Assembly (NCBI GenBank): GCA_036494815.1
Contig: DASXNV010000063.1
Location: forward strand, 124,001-188,000
Reading direction: 5' to 3'
Origin: Poindextera sp036494815
Lineage (GTDB): Bacteria; Pseudomonadota; Alphaproteobacteria; Caulobacterales; Caulobacteraceae
Length of the DNA: 64,000 bases
Below, piece by piece: positions 1 through 8,419 of the stretch. The notes below the pieces were generated by a model, which worked only from the letters and a program-made list of their open reading frames with translations, was not told the DNA's origin and made no database searches. Both the position numbers and the translations under genes were made by a program. Within the stretch, counting starts at the first letter, position 1. Every line of letters starts with the position of its first letter.

Positions 1-555
1 ACCGTAGTCGATGTCGGCGCGCAGGGTGTGCAGCGGCACACGGCCTTCGCGATACCATTCCATCCGCGCGATTTCTGCGCCGCCCAGACGGCCGGAGACG
101 TTGATCCGGACGCCCTTGGCGCCGAGGCGCATGGTCGATTGGATCGAACGCTTCATGGCGCGGCGGAAGGCGATCCGGCGCTCGAGCTGTTGGGCGATGT
201 TCTCGGCCACCAGCTGGGCGTCGGTTTCCGGCTTGCGAATTTCGACGATGTTCAGGTGAACTTCGCCGTCGGTCATCACCGACAGATCCTTGCGCAGCTT
301 TTCAATGTCCGCGCCCTTCTTGCCGATGATCACGCCTGGGCGCGCGGCATAGATGGTGATGCGGCACTTCTTGTGCGGACGCTCGATGATGATGCGCGAG
401 ACACCAGCCTGGCCGAGGCGCTTCTTCAGCTCCTTACGGACCTTGATGTCTTCGTGCAGCAGCTTGCCGTACTCGTGGCCGTCGGCGAACCAACGGGAAT
501 CCCACGTGCGGTTGATTCCGAGGCGCAAGCCGATCGGATTGACTTTCTGACCCAT
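1..555 (-). CDS. rpsC: 30S ribosomal protein S3 (partial, C-terminus beyond window)
   Basis: Small-subunit ribosomal protein that binds 16S rRNA in the head of the 30S subunit near the mRNA entry site. The minus strand reads MGQKVNPIGLRLGINRTWDS at the N-terminus and contains the type-II KH-domain GxxG signature (VIIGKKGADIEKL). Only the first 185 codons are inside the window; the gene runs off the left edge. Its ATG overlaps the rplV stop as TGATG, so translation is probably coupled to rplV. It is the eighth gene of the S10 operon here, in standard order. Identification is firm. Confidence 0.96.
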   Translation of the reverse strand, partial: MGQKVNPIGLRLGINRTWDSRWFADGHEYGKLLHEDIKVRKELKKRLGQAGVSRIIIERPHKKCRITIYAARPGVIIGKKGADIEKLRKDLSVMTDGEVHLNIVEIRKPETDAQLVAENIAQQLERRIAFRRAMKRSIQSTMRLGAKGVRINVSGRLGGAEIARMEWYREGRVPLHTLRADIDYG

Positions 556-935
556 CAGGCGGCCTCGCCTTGTTCACGAACCACGATGGTGATCTCCGAA
601 AAGGGCTTTTCGATACGCGAAGAGCGGCCCCGCGCACGCGAGGAGAACCGCTTCATCACCAGGTTCTTGCCCACATAGGCTTCGGCCACGAACAGTTGGT
701 CGATATCCAGGCTGTGGTTGTTTTCGGCGTTGGAAATGGCCGAATACAGCGCCTTGCGGACGTCTTTGGCGATGCGCTTATGGCTGAATTCAAGTTCGTT
801 CAGCGCGTGCTGCACCTTCAGGCCACGGATCGATTGAGCGACCACGTTCAGCTTACGCAAACCGGTGCGCAGATTGCTGACCTTGGCCTTCGCTTCGACC
901 GGCGAGAGGCGGCGTTCTTGTGAATTCTGGCCCAT
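555..935 (-). CDS. rplV: 50S ribosomal protein L22
   Basis: Large-subunit protein that binds 23S rRNA; in the family a long beta-hairpin lines the nascent-peptide exit tunnel. The 126-residue product carries typical L22 features: VEAKAKVSNLRTGLRKLNV near the start, LYSAISNAENN in the middle, and the basic hairpin MKRFSSRARGRSSRIEKPFS towards the end. It lies between rpsS and rpsC in the S10 operon with almost no intergenic space, and its stop shares a base with the rpsC start. Length is slightly longer than in E. coli (110 aa), with a short N-terminal extension. Confidence 0.97.
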   Translation of the reverse strand: MGQNSQERRLSPVEAKAKVSNLRTGLRKLNVVAQSIRGLKVQHALNELEFSHKRIAKDVRKALYSAISNAENNHSLDIDQLFVAEAYVGKNLVMKRFSSRARGRSSRIEKPFSEITIVVREQGEAA

Positions 936-937
936 GG

Positions 938-1216
938 CTACTTCCTCTTGGCCTTCTTGTCGGCGGCGTGACCGGGGAAATAGCGCGTCGGCGCGAACTC
1001 GCCGAACTTCATGCCCACCATGTCTTCGCTGACCAGCACGGGAACGTGCTTCTGGCCGTTATGCACGCCAAAAGTCAGACCCACGAACTGGGGCATGATG
1101 GTCGAGCGGCGCGACCAGGTCTTGATGACATCCTTGCGGCCCGATCCTTGCGCGACATCCGCCTTCTTCAGAAGGTATCCGTCGACGAAGGGGCCTTTCC
1201 AAACCGAACGGGTCAT
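938..1216 (-). CDS. rpsS: 30S ribosomal protein S19
   Basis: Small-subunit head protein that forms a complex with S13 and contacts the A-site finger. The 92-residue product begins MTRSVWKGPFVDGYLLKKA and contains the S19 signature region around TIMPQFVGLTFGVHNGQKHV, followed by a GEFAPTRYF segment and a basic tail. It sits 3 nt downstream of rplB and 2 nt upstream of rplV, consistent with one polycistronic transcript. Confidence 0.97.
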   Translation of the reverse strand: MTRSVWKGPFVDGYLLKKADVAQGSGRKDVIKTWSRRSTIMPQFVGLTFGVHNGQKHVPVLVSEDMVGMKFGEFAPTRYFPGHAADKKAKRK

Positions 1217-1219
1217 GGC

Positions 1220-2056
1220 TTAGCGAGCCTTCTTCACGTGACGCGAACGGATGATGAACTTATCCGTCGTCTTGTTGGTGCGGGTCTTGCGACCCTTGGT
1301 TGGCTTGCCCCAGGGGGTGACCGGGTGACGGCCGCCGGAGGTGCGGCCTTCGCCGCCGCCGTGGGGGTGATCGACCGGGTTCATAGCCACGCCGCGCACG
1401 TGCGGGCGACGGCCCATGTGACGAGAGCGACCGGCCTTGCCGAGGCTTTCGTTCATGTGATCCGGGTTGGAGACCGCGCCGACCGTGGCCATGCAGCCGT
1501 CCTGAACCATGCGCAGTTCGCCCGAACCCAGACGGATCTGAGCGTAGCCGGCGTCACGGCCGACCAGCTGAGCATAGGCGCCGGCGGAACGGGCCAGCTG
1601 GCCGCCCTTGAGCGGCTTCAGTTCGACATTGTGGATAATCGTGCCGATCGGCATCGAGCGCAGCGGCGAGGCGTTGCCCGGTTTCACGTCGACCTTCTCG
1701 GAGGCGATGATCTCGTCGCCGACCTTCAGCCGTTGCGGGGCCAGGATATAGGCCAGCTCGCCGTCGGCGTACTTGATCAGGGCGATGAACGCCGTGCGAT
1801 TGGGGTCGTATTCCAGACGCTCGACCGTGGCCGGCACGTCGAACTTGCGACGCTTGAAATCGACCACGCGATACAGCGTCTTGGCGCCACCGCCACGGAA
1901 GCGAACCGCGATACGGCCACCGCCGCCACGACCGCCCTTTTTGGTCAGGCCTTCGGTCAGGCTCTTGACGGGCCCGCCCTTGTGCAGCTCGGACCGATCA
2001 ACCAGCACCAGGGAACGACGCCCCGGCGAGGTCGGATTGAAATGTTTCAAGGCCAT
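1220..2056 (-). CDS. rplB: 50S ribosomal protein L2
   Basis: Primary 23S rRNA-binding protein required for subunit association and peptidyl-transferase centre formation. The chosen start gives MALKHFNPTSPGRRSLVLVD, the usual N-terminus; the reading frame stays open upstream but that extension has no family support. The conserved C-terminal region MNPVDHPHGGGEGRTSGGRH contains the histidine family members need for activity. The 278-residue length matches the family. Part of the S10 operon between rplW and rpsS. Confidence 0.97.
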   Translation of the reverse strand: MALKHFNPTSPGRRSLVLVDRSELHKGGPVKSLTEGLTKKGGRGGGGRIAVRFRGGGAKTLYRVVDFKRRKFDVPATVERLEYDPNRTAFIALIKYADGELAYILAPQRLKVGDEIIASEKVDVKPGNASPLRSMPIGTIIHNVELKPLKGGQLARSAGAYAQLVGRDAGYAQIRLGSGELRMVQDGCMATVGAVSNPDHMNESLGKAGRSRHMGRRPHVRGVAMNPVDHPHGGGEGRTSGGRHPVTPWGKPTKGRKTRTNKTTDKFIIRSRHVKKAR

Positions 2057-2060
2057 TGGC

Positions 2061-2354
2061 TCAGAGCCCCGTCGTAATGTCGATCGACTGGCCATCGGCC
2101 AGCGTCACGATCGCTTTCTTGACGTCCGAACGCCGTCCCATCAGACCGCGGAAGCGCTTGGTCTTGCCCTTGACCACCAGGGTGTTGACCTTGGTGACCG
2201 TGACCTTGAACAGCTCTTCGACCGCCGCGGCGATCTCGTCCTTGGTGGCGTCCTTGGCGACGCGGAAGACAACCTTGTTCTGCTCGGACAGCAGGGTCGT
2301 CTTTTCTGTGATGATCGGCGCAAGCACCGTGTCGTAGTGACGGGCGGTAGCCAT
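2061..2354 (-). CDS. rplW: 50S ribosomal protein L23
   Basis: Large-subunit protein at the tunnel exit; in the family it is the docking site for trigger factor and SRP. The 97-residue product reads YDTVLAPIITEKTTLLSEQN near its start and KVNTLVVKGKTKRFRG in the centre, both typical of L23. Its start codon abuts the rplD stop (shared base at 2354), and rplB follows 4 nt after its stop, so it is tightly embedded in the S10 operon. Confidence 0.97.
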   Translation of the reverse strand: MATARHYDTVLAPIITEKTTLLSEQNKVVFRVAKDATKDEIAAAVEELFKVTVTKVNTLVVKGKTKRFRGLMGRRSDVKKAIVTLADGQSIDITTGL

Positions 2355-2992
2355 TACGCGGCGTCCTTCTCGGAGAAGCGGGCTTCGATCGCTTCGATCG
2401 CCGCCCGGGTCAGGACCAGAGTGTCACGACGCAGGACGTCGTAGACGTTCAGGCCAGCGTTCGGCAGCACGTCCACCCGCGGGATGTTGCGGGCGGCCAG
2501 CTTGAAGCCGTTATCGACCTCGGGACCCGCGATCACCAGCACGTTCATCAGGCCCAGCTTTTCCAGCTGAGCACGCAGGGCCGCGGTCTTGGACGTGTCG
2601 ACCGCGACGTCTTCCAGCACAACCAGCGAACCAGACTTGGCCTTGGACGACAGCGCGTGACGCAGGGCCAGGGCGCGGACCTTCTTGGGAAGGTCGAAAC
2701 CATGGTCGCGGTTGATCGGGCCGAAGGCGCGGCTACCACCGACGAACTGCGGCGCGCGGCGCGAACCGTGGCGAGCGCCGCCGGTGCCTTTTTGCTTATA
2801 CATCTTCTTGCCGGTTCGAGAATTCTCGTTCCGGGTCTGGACCTTGTGACTGCCGATGCGGCGCTTGGCCAGCTGCCAGTTGACGCAACGGGCCAGGATG
2901 TCATTGCGGATTTCATCGATGCCGAATACGGCGTCGGAAATCTCGATCTGGCCGGCGCTGGCGCCCGCGAGGGTGATGACGTCGAGTTTCAT
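2354..2992 (-). CDS. rplD: 50S ribosomal protein L4
   Basis: Large-subunit protein; its extended loop reaches the exit tunnel. In E. coli L4 also represses its own operon, but whether it does so here cannot be judged. The 212-residue product has the conserved basic loop KMYKQKGTGGARHGSRRAPQ and the motif GGSRAFGPINRDH. The start shares one base with the rplC stop and the stop shares one base with the rplW start, so the three genes are packed without spacers. Confidence 0.97.
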   Translation of the reverse strand: MKLDVITLAGASAGQIEISDAVFGIDEIRNDILARCVNWQLAKRRIGSHKVQTRNENSRTGKKMYKQKGTGGARHGSRRAPQFVGGSRAFGPINRDHGFDLPKKVRALALRHALSSKAKSGSLVVLEDVAVDTSKTAALRAQLEKLGLMNVLVIAGPEVDNGFKLAARNIPRVDVLPNAGLNVYDVLRRDTLVLTRAAIEAIEARFSEKDAA

Positions 2993-3738
2993 TAGGCTTC
3001 ACTCCCCGCTTCCGGCGCGTCAGCGGCGGGCTCTTCGACAACCGCGGGAGCCGCAGCTTCGCCAGACTTGCGGAAGGCGCCGGGCCTGGGCAGGTCGGCC
3101 GGAGCCGCCTTCTTGATCGCGTCGCGGATCTTCACATAGGTGCCTTCGGTGCCGGGCACCGCGCCCTTGATCAGGATCAGGCCGCGCTCGACGTCCACAC
3201 GGAAGATGGTCAGGTTCAGAGTGGTGACGGTTTCCTGACCCAGGTGGCCAGCCATCTTCTTACCCTTGAAGGTGCGGCCCGGATCTTGACGGTTACCGGT
3301 GGAGCCCAGCGAACGGTGCGACAGCGACACCCCGTGGGTGGCGCGAAGACCGCCAAAGTTCCAGCGCTTCATACCGCCCTGGAAACCCTTACCGACCGTG
3401 AGGCCCTGCACATCGACCGCTTGGCCGGGCAGGAAGTGGTCGGCGGTCAGTTCGGCGCCCACGTCGATCAGGTTGTCTTCGCTCACGTGGAACTCGGCCA
3501 GGTGACGCTTGGGTTCGACCAAGGCCTTGGCGAAATGGCCACGCATGGCCTTGGAGGTGTTCTTAGCCTTCTTAGCGCCAGCCCCAAGCTGGAGGGCCAC
3601 ATAGCCGTCCTTGTCCTTGGTGCGCTGGGCCGTGACCTGGCAGCCGTCGAGCGACAGCACGGTCACGGGCACATGGACGCCGGCTTCATCAAAGAAGCGC
3701 GTCATGCCCAGCTTTTTGGCGATCACGCCGGTACGCAT
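2992..3738 (-). CDS. rplC: 50S ribosomal protein L3
   Basis: Large-subunit assembly initiator protein near the peptidyl-transferase centre. The product begins MRTGVIAKKLGMTRFFDEAG and contains the L3 signature region GKGFQGGMKRWNFGG followed by SHRSLGSTGNRQDPGRTFKG. At 248 residues it is longer than the E. coli protein (209 aa). The extra length is a C-terminal Ala/Pro/Glu-rich tail, a low-complexity extension of the kind seen in alphaproteobacterial L3. Second gene of the S10 operon. Confidence 0.97.
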   Translation of the reverse strand: MRTGVIAKKLGMTRFFDEAGVHVPVTVLSLDGCQVTAQRTKDKDGYVALQLGAGAKKAKNTSKAMRGHFAKALVEPKRHLAEFHVSEDNLIDVGAELTADHFLPGQAVDVQGLTVGKGFQGGMKRWNFGGLRATHGVSLSHRSLGSTGNRQDPGRTFKGKKMAGHLGQETVTTLNLTIFRVDVERGLILIKGAVPGTEGTYVKIRDAIKKAAPADLPRPGAFRKSGEAAAPAVVEEPAADAPEAGSEA

Positions 3739-3751
3739 CAGCGGGTCCCCT

Positions 3752-4060
3752 TTAGAGCTTGATCTCGACGTCCACGCCGGCCGACAGGTCGAGCTTCATC
3801 AGCGCGTCCACAGTCTGCGGGGTGGGGTCGACGATATCGAGCACGCGCTTGTGCGTGCGGATTTCGAACTGTTCGCGCGACTTCTTGTCGATGTGCGGCG
3901 AACGGTTGACGGTGAATTTTTCAATGAGAGTCGGCAGCGGGATCGGGCCACGCACCGTCGCGCCTGTGCGCTTGGCGGTGTTGACGATCTCACGTGTCGA
4001 ATGATCCAGCACCCTGTGGTCGAAGGCTTTGAGCCGGATGCGGATATTTTGTCGATCCAT
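3752..4060 (-). CDS. rpsJ: 30S ribosomal protein S10
   Basis: Small-subunit protein that is also NusE, a partner of NusB/NusG in antitermination. The start is set at MDRQNIRIRLKAFDHRVLD; a further in-frame upstream codon would add ten unsupported residues. The signature region RTGATVRGPIPLPT is present. The 102-residue length is normal. First gene of the S10 operon here; no tuf gene lies directly upstream, unlike the str-S10 arrangement common in other bacteria. Confidence 0.97.
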   Translation of the reverse strand: MDRQNIRIRLKAFDHRVLDHSTREIVNTAKRTGATVRGPIPLPTLIEKFTVNRSPHIDKKSREQFEIRTHKRVLDIVDPTPQTVDALMKLDLSAGVDVEIKL

Positions 4061-4221
4061 ATCGCCCGAGTTCCTTAAAGCGCTCGCCACGCCTAGTTTG
4101 CCGTTTCAAAGACCAGCCCCAAGGCCGAGGCCTCAGGAAGTAAGCTTATTCGACGTGCGAGTTCCGCAAAACGAATTTGGCCCGCGCGATCTCCGCGAGG
4201 GCCTTGATACAATCACAATAC

Positions 4222-4241
4222 CCTTAGCCAACCGGCTTAGG
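4222..4241. terminator. imperfect hairpin between GIN-domain gene and rpsJ
   Basis: CCTTAGCC and GGCTTAGG form an 8-bp stem with one mismatch around a 4-nt loop. It lies in the 348-bp gap (4061-4408) between the upstream minus-strand gene and rpsJ. It could end transcription from the upstream gene or belong to the S10 leader. There is no clear U-tract on the minus strand. The rest of this gap must hold the S10 operon promoter, but I see no convincing sigma-70 boxes; no tRNA or small ORF stands out. Confidence 0.3.
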
Positions 4242-4408
4242 CAATGCACTGTGGTTCGTCTCGCGAACCGCGTCTAAGCCCGAAGACTTACAGCCGGTCC
4301 AACAGAGAAGCGGGTGATACTCGGCGACTCGGTTCCCGTCAAGGGCTTGATCGGTGTGATCGCGACGCAGATCCAAACAGGTCCCTCGCCGCGAGCCGCG
4401 CCCTGCCT

Positions 4409-5281
4409 CTACCGGCCTTCGTCGATCTCGCCCACCCCCATGATGCCCTGGTTGAGCGGCCCAGTCATGCCCGCCACATGGGCCACATGCACAGAGCCCT
4501 TGCCGGCCACCGAGATTTTCACGCGGTCGACGGCGCCCTCATAGGTCAGGTCGCCATTGCCGGCGATGGAGCCTTTGAGCGAAGACACATGGCCCCCATC
4601 GATACGCATCTGTCCTTTGCCGGCGATGGACATGGCGATCTGGCCGGATGCGCTGGAGGAATAGAGATCGCCGGCGCCGCTTATGGAAACCTTGAGTTCG
4701 TCGGCGATCGCCCGGGTGGTGACCGTGGCGGTTCCGGCGATGTCTATGTCGGCCGAGCCGAGCGCGCCGGTGCGGATGCGCCCCTGCCCCGCCTCCGACA
4801 GATGCATGCGGCCCTTGATGTCGCCGATGGTCCAGGTGTCACAGCCGGCGATGGAAAGATCCAGGGTCTGGGCCGCCGGCAGGCTGCCGACGATCGCGCC
4901 GCTGGTGGAGATTCTGGCGTCCATGGGCACGCGAACCAAAAGCTGAGGCAGCTGGTCCTCGCTGAAATCACCGACCCCGGCCACATGCACGCTGGTTCCC
5001 TCCGGACCCACGCGACAGTGCGAGATGTGCCCCCCGAACAGCATTGGCCACCAATCCCGCTCGCCGCCGTCGACCACGGTGACGCCATCGGCCTCGTTGC
5101 GCACGCGGAGCGGCAATTTGGGATTGGCCTTGATCACCGTGACGGCGACGTCCGACCGCGCCTCGGGCACGACCACCACCTTGGCGACGATGTGTTTCAG
5201 ATCCAGCGAAGCTGCATGGGCCGAGGTTCCCGCCAACAGCGCCGCGGCCAGGCCCAGACCCGTGATCTTGTTCAACTTCAT
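4409..5281 (-). CDS. Exported GIN-domain (DUF2807-like) protein
   Basis: Predicted secreted beta-rich protein of about 290 residues. The start at MKLNKITGLGLAAALLAGTS has a GAGAAGG ribosome-binding site just upstream and gives a clean signal peptide ending near AHA-A. The remainder is built of short repeats such as VSISGAGDL, MSIAGKGQM, KGSIAGNGDL and ISVAGKGSV, the hallmark of putative auto-transporter adhesin head GIN domains, which fold as stacked beta-strands. Cellular role is not known for the family. It is codirectional with, and 348 bp upstream of, the S10 operon; the association is probably not functional. Confidence 0.75.
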   Translation of the reverse strand: MKLNKITGLGLAAALLAGTSAHAASLDLKHIVAKVVVVPEARSDVAVTVIKANPKLPLRVRNEADGVTVVDGGERDWWPMLFGGHISHCRVGPEGTSVHVAGVGDFSEDQLPQLLVRVPMDARISTSGAIVGSLPAAQTLDLSIAGCDTWTIGDIKGRMHLSEAGQGRIRTGALGSADIDIAGTATVTTRAIADELKVSISGAGDLYSSSASGQIAMSIAGKGQMRIDGGHVSSLKGSIAGNGDLTYEGAVDRVKISVAGKGSVHVAHVAGMTGPLNQGIMGVGEIDEGR

Positions 5282-5376
5282 AACCTTCTCCCGAGCTGTC
5301 GCCCGCAAACTAGGCGAGCCGGATCGGTGAAGCAGCTTAATTCGGGTTCATCTCACCCGAGGCCACCGGCCCCGCC

Positions 5377-6813
5377 CTACTTCGTGGGCAGAACCAGACC
5401 GGGGTCGATGGGACGGGCCTTGTCGCGGGGCGACGGGGCGTAGCGGATCTCGAAGTGCAGCTGGGATTGGTCGACTCCGCCGGTCTGGCCGGCTTGGCCG
5501 ATCTCCTGGCCCTGGTCCACGTGATCCTTGATCTTCACCTCGGTGCGCGACAGGTGGGCATAGGCCGTGACCCAGCCATCCGCGTGCTTGATCAGCACCA
5601 GATTGCCGAAACCGGGCACCTGGTTGCCGGCATAGACCACGTCGCCCTCGGCGGCGGCCTGAACCGGTGAGCCCAAGGGAGCTGCGATATCCAGGCCGTC
5701 ATTGCGCTGGCCTCCCGGCTTGGCGCCATAGGTCGACAGGATCGATCCCGAGACGGGCCAGGCGAAACGCCCCTTGCCCGCGGTCATGATCTGGCTGTCG
5801 CTGGGCGCGGGACCGGCCTCGACCTGTGGTGCGCCGTTCAAGGCCGAAGGCGGGGCGAGCCGTGACGGCGGCAGCACCCGGCCATTGGGCGCCAAGCGTG
5901 GCGGCTGGGCTTCTTCCGGCGGCTGGCCGGAAGCGGCTTCAGACGGCGGCGGCAGGTATTCGCCGCTGGTCATGGGCGCATAGCGTCCGCGCGGACGCCG
6001 GGGCTCGCCGATCGGCGTCTTCACCGGGCCATTGTCGTGCACATTGGCAGGCAGATAGATCTTCTGACCAGAATGCAGCCGATCGGCCACATCCACGTCA
6101 TTGATCTCCATCAGCACCTCGGCGGAGAGGCCGAACCGTCGGGCGATACCGTAAAGGGTGTCGCCCGACTCGACGCTGTAGGCCTTGGGTGTCGGGATCT
6201 GGATCACCTGGCCCAGATCCAGCTCGTAGGGCTTCTTCAGCTTGTTGAGTTTGATCAACTCGTCCTTGGACGTGGAGAGCCGCTCGGCGATCACATTGAC
6301 CGTATCGCCCTGGCCGACCTTGATCGGATGGCTTTTGACCTTGGCGGCGGAAACCTCACCTTCGACGCTGAGCTTGAATTCAGGCTTGGGCGGCTCCGCC
6401 GGACGTGGCGGTGGCGTACGGACCGCGGATGGCTTGGCGATTGGCGCGGGTTGGGCTGGCGCCGATGGCGTCGGAGCGGGGGGCGCCGGAGCGGGGGGCG
6501 CCGGAGCGGGGGGCGCCGGGGTGGTGGTCGCAGGGGCTGCGGGCGCAGGCGCCGGCGCGACGCTCGGCGGCGGGCGATTCACCGGCGCGGCCGCATCGTT
6601 TGGGCCATTGGTCGGGGGCGCATAGCGGTCGTCGTCCAGCGGACGCGGCGCGGGCGCAGTCGTCGGACCAGAAGCGGCGGGCGCCGGGCTGGTGGCCACC
6701 GGCTGATCGCTCACGGGCTGAGCGCCGCCCGCGGCGTGAGCCTGAGCGTGCGGCGCCGCGACCAGGGCCACGGTCAGCGCCGCATAGGTCAGCCGATTGA
6801 ATACAAAAGCCAT
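5377..6813 (-). CDS. dipM: DipM-like LysM/LytM (M23) envelope factor
   Basis: Predicted periplasmic cell-wall factor of 478 residues. Residues 1-28 are a signal peptide (no lipobox Cys), about 29-145 a Pro/Ala-rich linker, then two LysM modules (about 162-208 and 210-256), a second linker, and a LytM/M23 domain (about 346-475). The M23 zinc/catalytic set is incomplete: the first His of HxxxD is Asn371 and the first His of HxH is Gln451, while Asp375, His420 and His453 remain. That suggests a non-catalytic regulator, as with EnvC/NlpD-type LytM factors. Position next to pcm-surE-serS matches the location I recall for Caulobacter dipM, a cell-division/envelope gene. The orthology is inferred from domain plan and neighbours. 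Confidence 0.75.
   Translation of the reverse strand: MAFVFNRLTYAALTVALVAAPHAQAHAAGGAQPVSDQPVATSPAPAASGPTTAPAPRPLDDDRYAPPTNGPNDAAAPVNRPPPSVAPAPAPAAPATTTPAPPAPAPPAPAPPAPTPSAPAQPAPIAKPSAVRTPPPRPAEPPKPEFKLSVEGEVSAAKVKSHPIKVGQGDTVNVIAERLSTSKDELIKLNKLKKPYELDLGQVIQIPTPKAYSVESGDTLYGIARRFGLSAEVLMEINDVDVADRLHSGQKIYLPANVHDNGPVKTPIGEPRRPRGRYAPMTSGEYLPPPSEAASGQPPEEAQPPRLAPNGRVLPPSRLAPPSALNGAPQVEAGPAPSDSQIMTAGKGRFAWPVSGSILSTYGAKPGGQRNDGLDIAAPLGSPVQAAAEGDVVYAGNQVPGFGNLVLIKHADGWVTAYAHLSRTEVKIKDHVDQGQEIGQAGQTGGVDQSQLHFEIRYAPSPRDKARPIDPGLVLPTK
6473..6517 (-). repeat. Three perfect 15-bp tandem repeats inside dipM
   Basis: The plus-strand unit GGAGCGGGGGGCGCC occurs three times head to tail (6473-6487, 6488-6502, 6503-6517). 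On the coding strand it encodes repeated Pro-Ala-Pro-Pro-Ala in the linker before the LysM modules. The unit is a multiple of three, so copy-number change would lengthen or shorten the linker without a frameshift. Confidence 0.9.
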
Positions 6814-6912
6814 GGCCGCTCCGCCCCTACTTGCCGGATTCGATCGCGCAAGGGGTGAGACTTACGGTGATCGGGGCCCCAAGCGCCACCCCCAACCATC
6901 GACCGACGAGTA

Positions 6913-7572
6913 TCAAAGCTCTTTCGCCACGCCTTCGAGGAGTGGCACAAACCTTACATCGCAAAGGATTTCCTCTCGGAAATCGCCCTGCCCGTCTCCG
7001 GCGTAACGGATCAAAGTCTGCACCGGCCCTCGGCCGACAGGGGCCACGAGCACCCCCGAAGGCTTCAGTTGCTCCAACAGGGCTGTGGGCTCTCCCGGCG
7101 CCGCTGCTGTGACCAGAATGCGGTCAAAAGGCGCCTGCTCGCGCCATCCCTCGGCGCCGTCTCCGAATTTGGTGATGACATTGCCTAGGCCCAGCTTGCG
7201 GAACCGCGCCTCGGCCTCGCCCAAGAGGGTGCGATAGCGCTCCACCGTATAGACCAGCCGCGCCAGCCTCGAGAGCACCGCGGTCTGATAGCCCGAGCCC
7301 GTACCAATCTCCAGCACCCGCGAGCGCGGCTCCAAGGTCAGGGCCTGGGTCATCAGGCCGACGATGAAGGGCTGGCTGATGGTCTGGCCGCAGGCGATCG
7401 GTAGGGCCGAATCCTCCCAGGCGCGCTCCTGGAACAGATCGGGCGTGAACAGCTCGCGCGGGGTGTGCTCAAGCGCCGCCAGCACCGCCGGGTCGCTGAC
7501 CCCCTGCGAACGCAGCGCCAGGATCAGGCGGGCGCGGCGGGTCTCGGGCGTATCCGCTGCCTCGGCGCTCAT
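6913..7572 (-). CDS. pcm: Protein-L-isoaspartate O-methyltransferase
   Basis: Cytosolic repair enzyme that uses S-adenosylmethionine to methylate isoaspartyl residues in damaged proteins. The 219-residue product has the SAM-binding motif VLEIGTGSGYQTAVLS and the family segment ALPIACGQTISQPFIVGLMT upstream of it. The start is the ATG at 7572, which overlaps the surE stop as ATGA; a GTG one codon upstream is possible but less likely. The surE-pcm pairing with an overlapping junction is widespread in proteobacteria and supports both calls. Confidence 0.93.
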   Translation of the reverse strand: MSAEAADTPETRRARLILALRSQGVSDPAVLAALEHTPRELFTPDLFQERAWEDSALPIACGQTISQPFIVGLMTQALTLEPRSRVLEIGTGSGYQTAVLSRLARLVYTVERYRTLLGEAEARFRKLGLGNVITKFGDGAEGWREQAPFDRILVTAAAPGEPTALLEQLKPSGVLVAPVGRGPVQTLIRYAGDGQGDFREEILCDVRFVPLLEGVAKEL

Positions 7573-8375
7573 CACCTGGGGGCTCCGCTCGTTAGGGTAT
7601 GGGGCGCTGGCCCGTCGAAGGCCGCTTTCAGCGCGTTCATCGTCTTAGCGTGAGTCAGGTCGATATGCAGCGGTGTGATAGAGATGCGTCCGTCATAGAT
7701 GGCCCGCAGGTCGGTGCCCTCCGAGGGCCTGGATGCCTGGGCGTTGAAGCCCATCCAGTAATAGTCGCGCCCGCGCAGGTCGGTGCGTTTTTCCACATGG
7801 CGCATGAACTGGTCGCGAAAGCCCTGCCGGGTGACCTCGATCCCTTGCACCGCCTCAGGCGTCACCGGCGGAAAATTCAGGTTGATCACCGCGTCATCCG
7901 ACCAGCCGGCGGCCAGCAGGCGGCGGATGATCTCCGGCGCGTAGCCGGTGGCGGTGTCGTAATTGGCCTTCACTTCATCATGGAACAGGGACAGGGCCTG
8001 GGACAGAGCGATGGCCGGGATGCCCAACGCCATGCCCTCGATCGCGCCCGCCACCGTGCCCGACAGGGTCACGTCCTCGGCCAGGTTCTGTCCGCGATTG
8101 ACTCCCGACAACACCAGGTCCGGCTTGGCCCCCTCGATCAGTTCATGCACAGCCAGCAAGACGCAGTCGGTGGGTGTTCCGTCGACGGCGAAGCGCTTGT
8201 CGCCCAACCGGCGCGCCCGCAAGGGCTTGCTCAGGGTCAGGGCGCGGCTGGCGCCCGATTGCTCGACCTCGGGCGCCACGACCCAGACATCATCGGACAG
8301 GGCGGCGGCGATCTGTTCGAGCGCCGTCAGGCCCTCAGCGTTGATGCCATCGTCGTTGGTGAGGAGAATTCGCAC
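7572..8375 (-). CDS. surE: 5'/3'-nucleotidase SurE
   Basis: Metal-dependent phosphatase acting on nucleoside monophosphates and short polyphosphate; a stationary-phase survival protein in other bacteria. The 267-residue product starts MRILLTNDDGINAEGL, which holds the two metal-binding Asp residues, and contains SGVNRGQN with the conserved Asn. It overlaps pcm by 4 nt at its 3' end and follows serS by 44 nt. Confidence 0.94.
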   Translation of the reverse strand: MRILLTNDDGINAEGLTALEQIAAALSDDVWVVAPEVEQSGASRALTLSKPLRARRLGDKRFAVDGTPTDCVLLAVHELIEGAKPDLVLSGVNRGQNLAEDVTLSGTVAGAIEGMALGIPAIALSQALSLFHDEVKANYDTATGYAPEIIRRLLAAGWSDDAVINLNFPPVTPEAVQGIEVTRQGFRDQFMRHVEKRTDLRGRDYYWMGFNAQASRPSEGTDLRAIYDGRISITPLHIDLTHAKTMNALKAAFDGPAPHTLTSGAPR

Positions 8376-8419
8376 CTAGGCCGCCTTACGAAGGTGAGCG
8401 CACAGCCCCGCCACCGGCC

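Noticed and set aside
920..2077. 385-residue plus-strand open frame over rplB/rpsS
   Set aside because: Antisense to well-defined ribosomal protein genes and without family resemblance.
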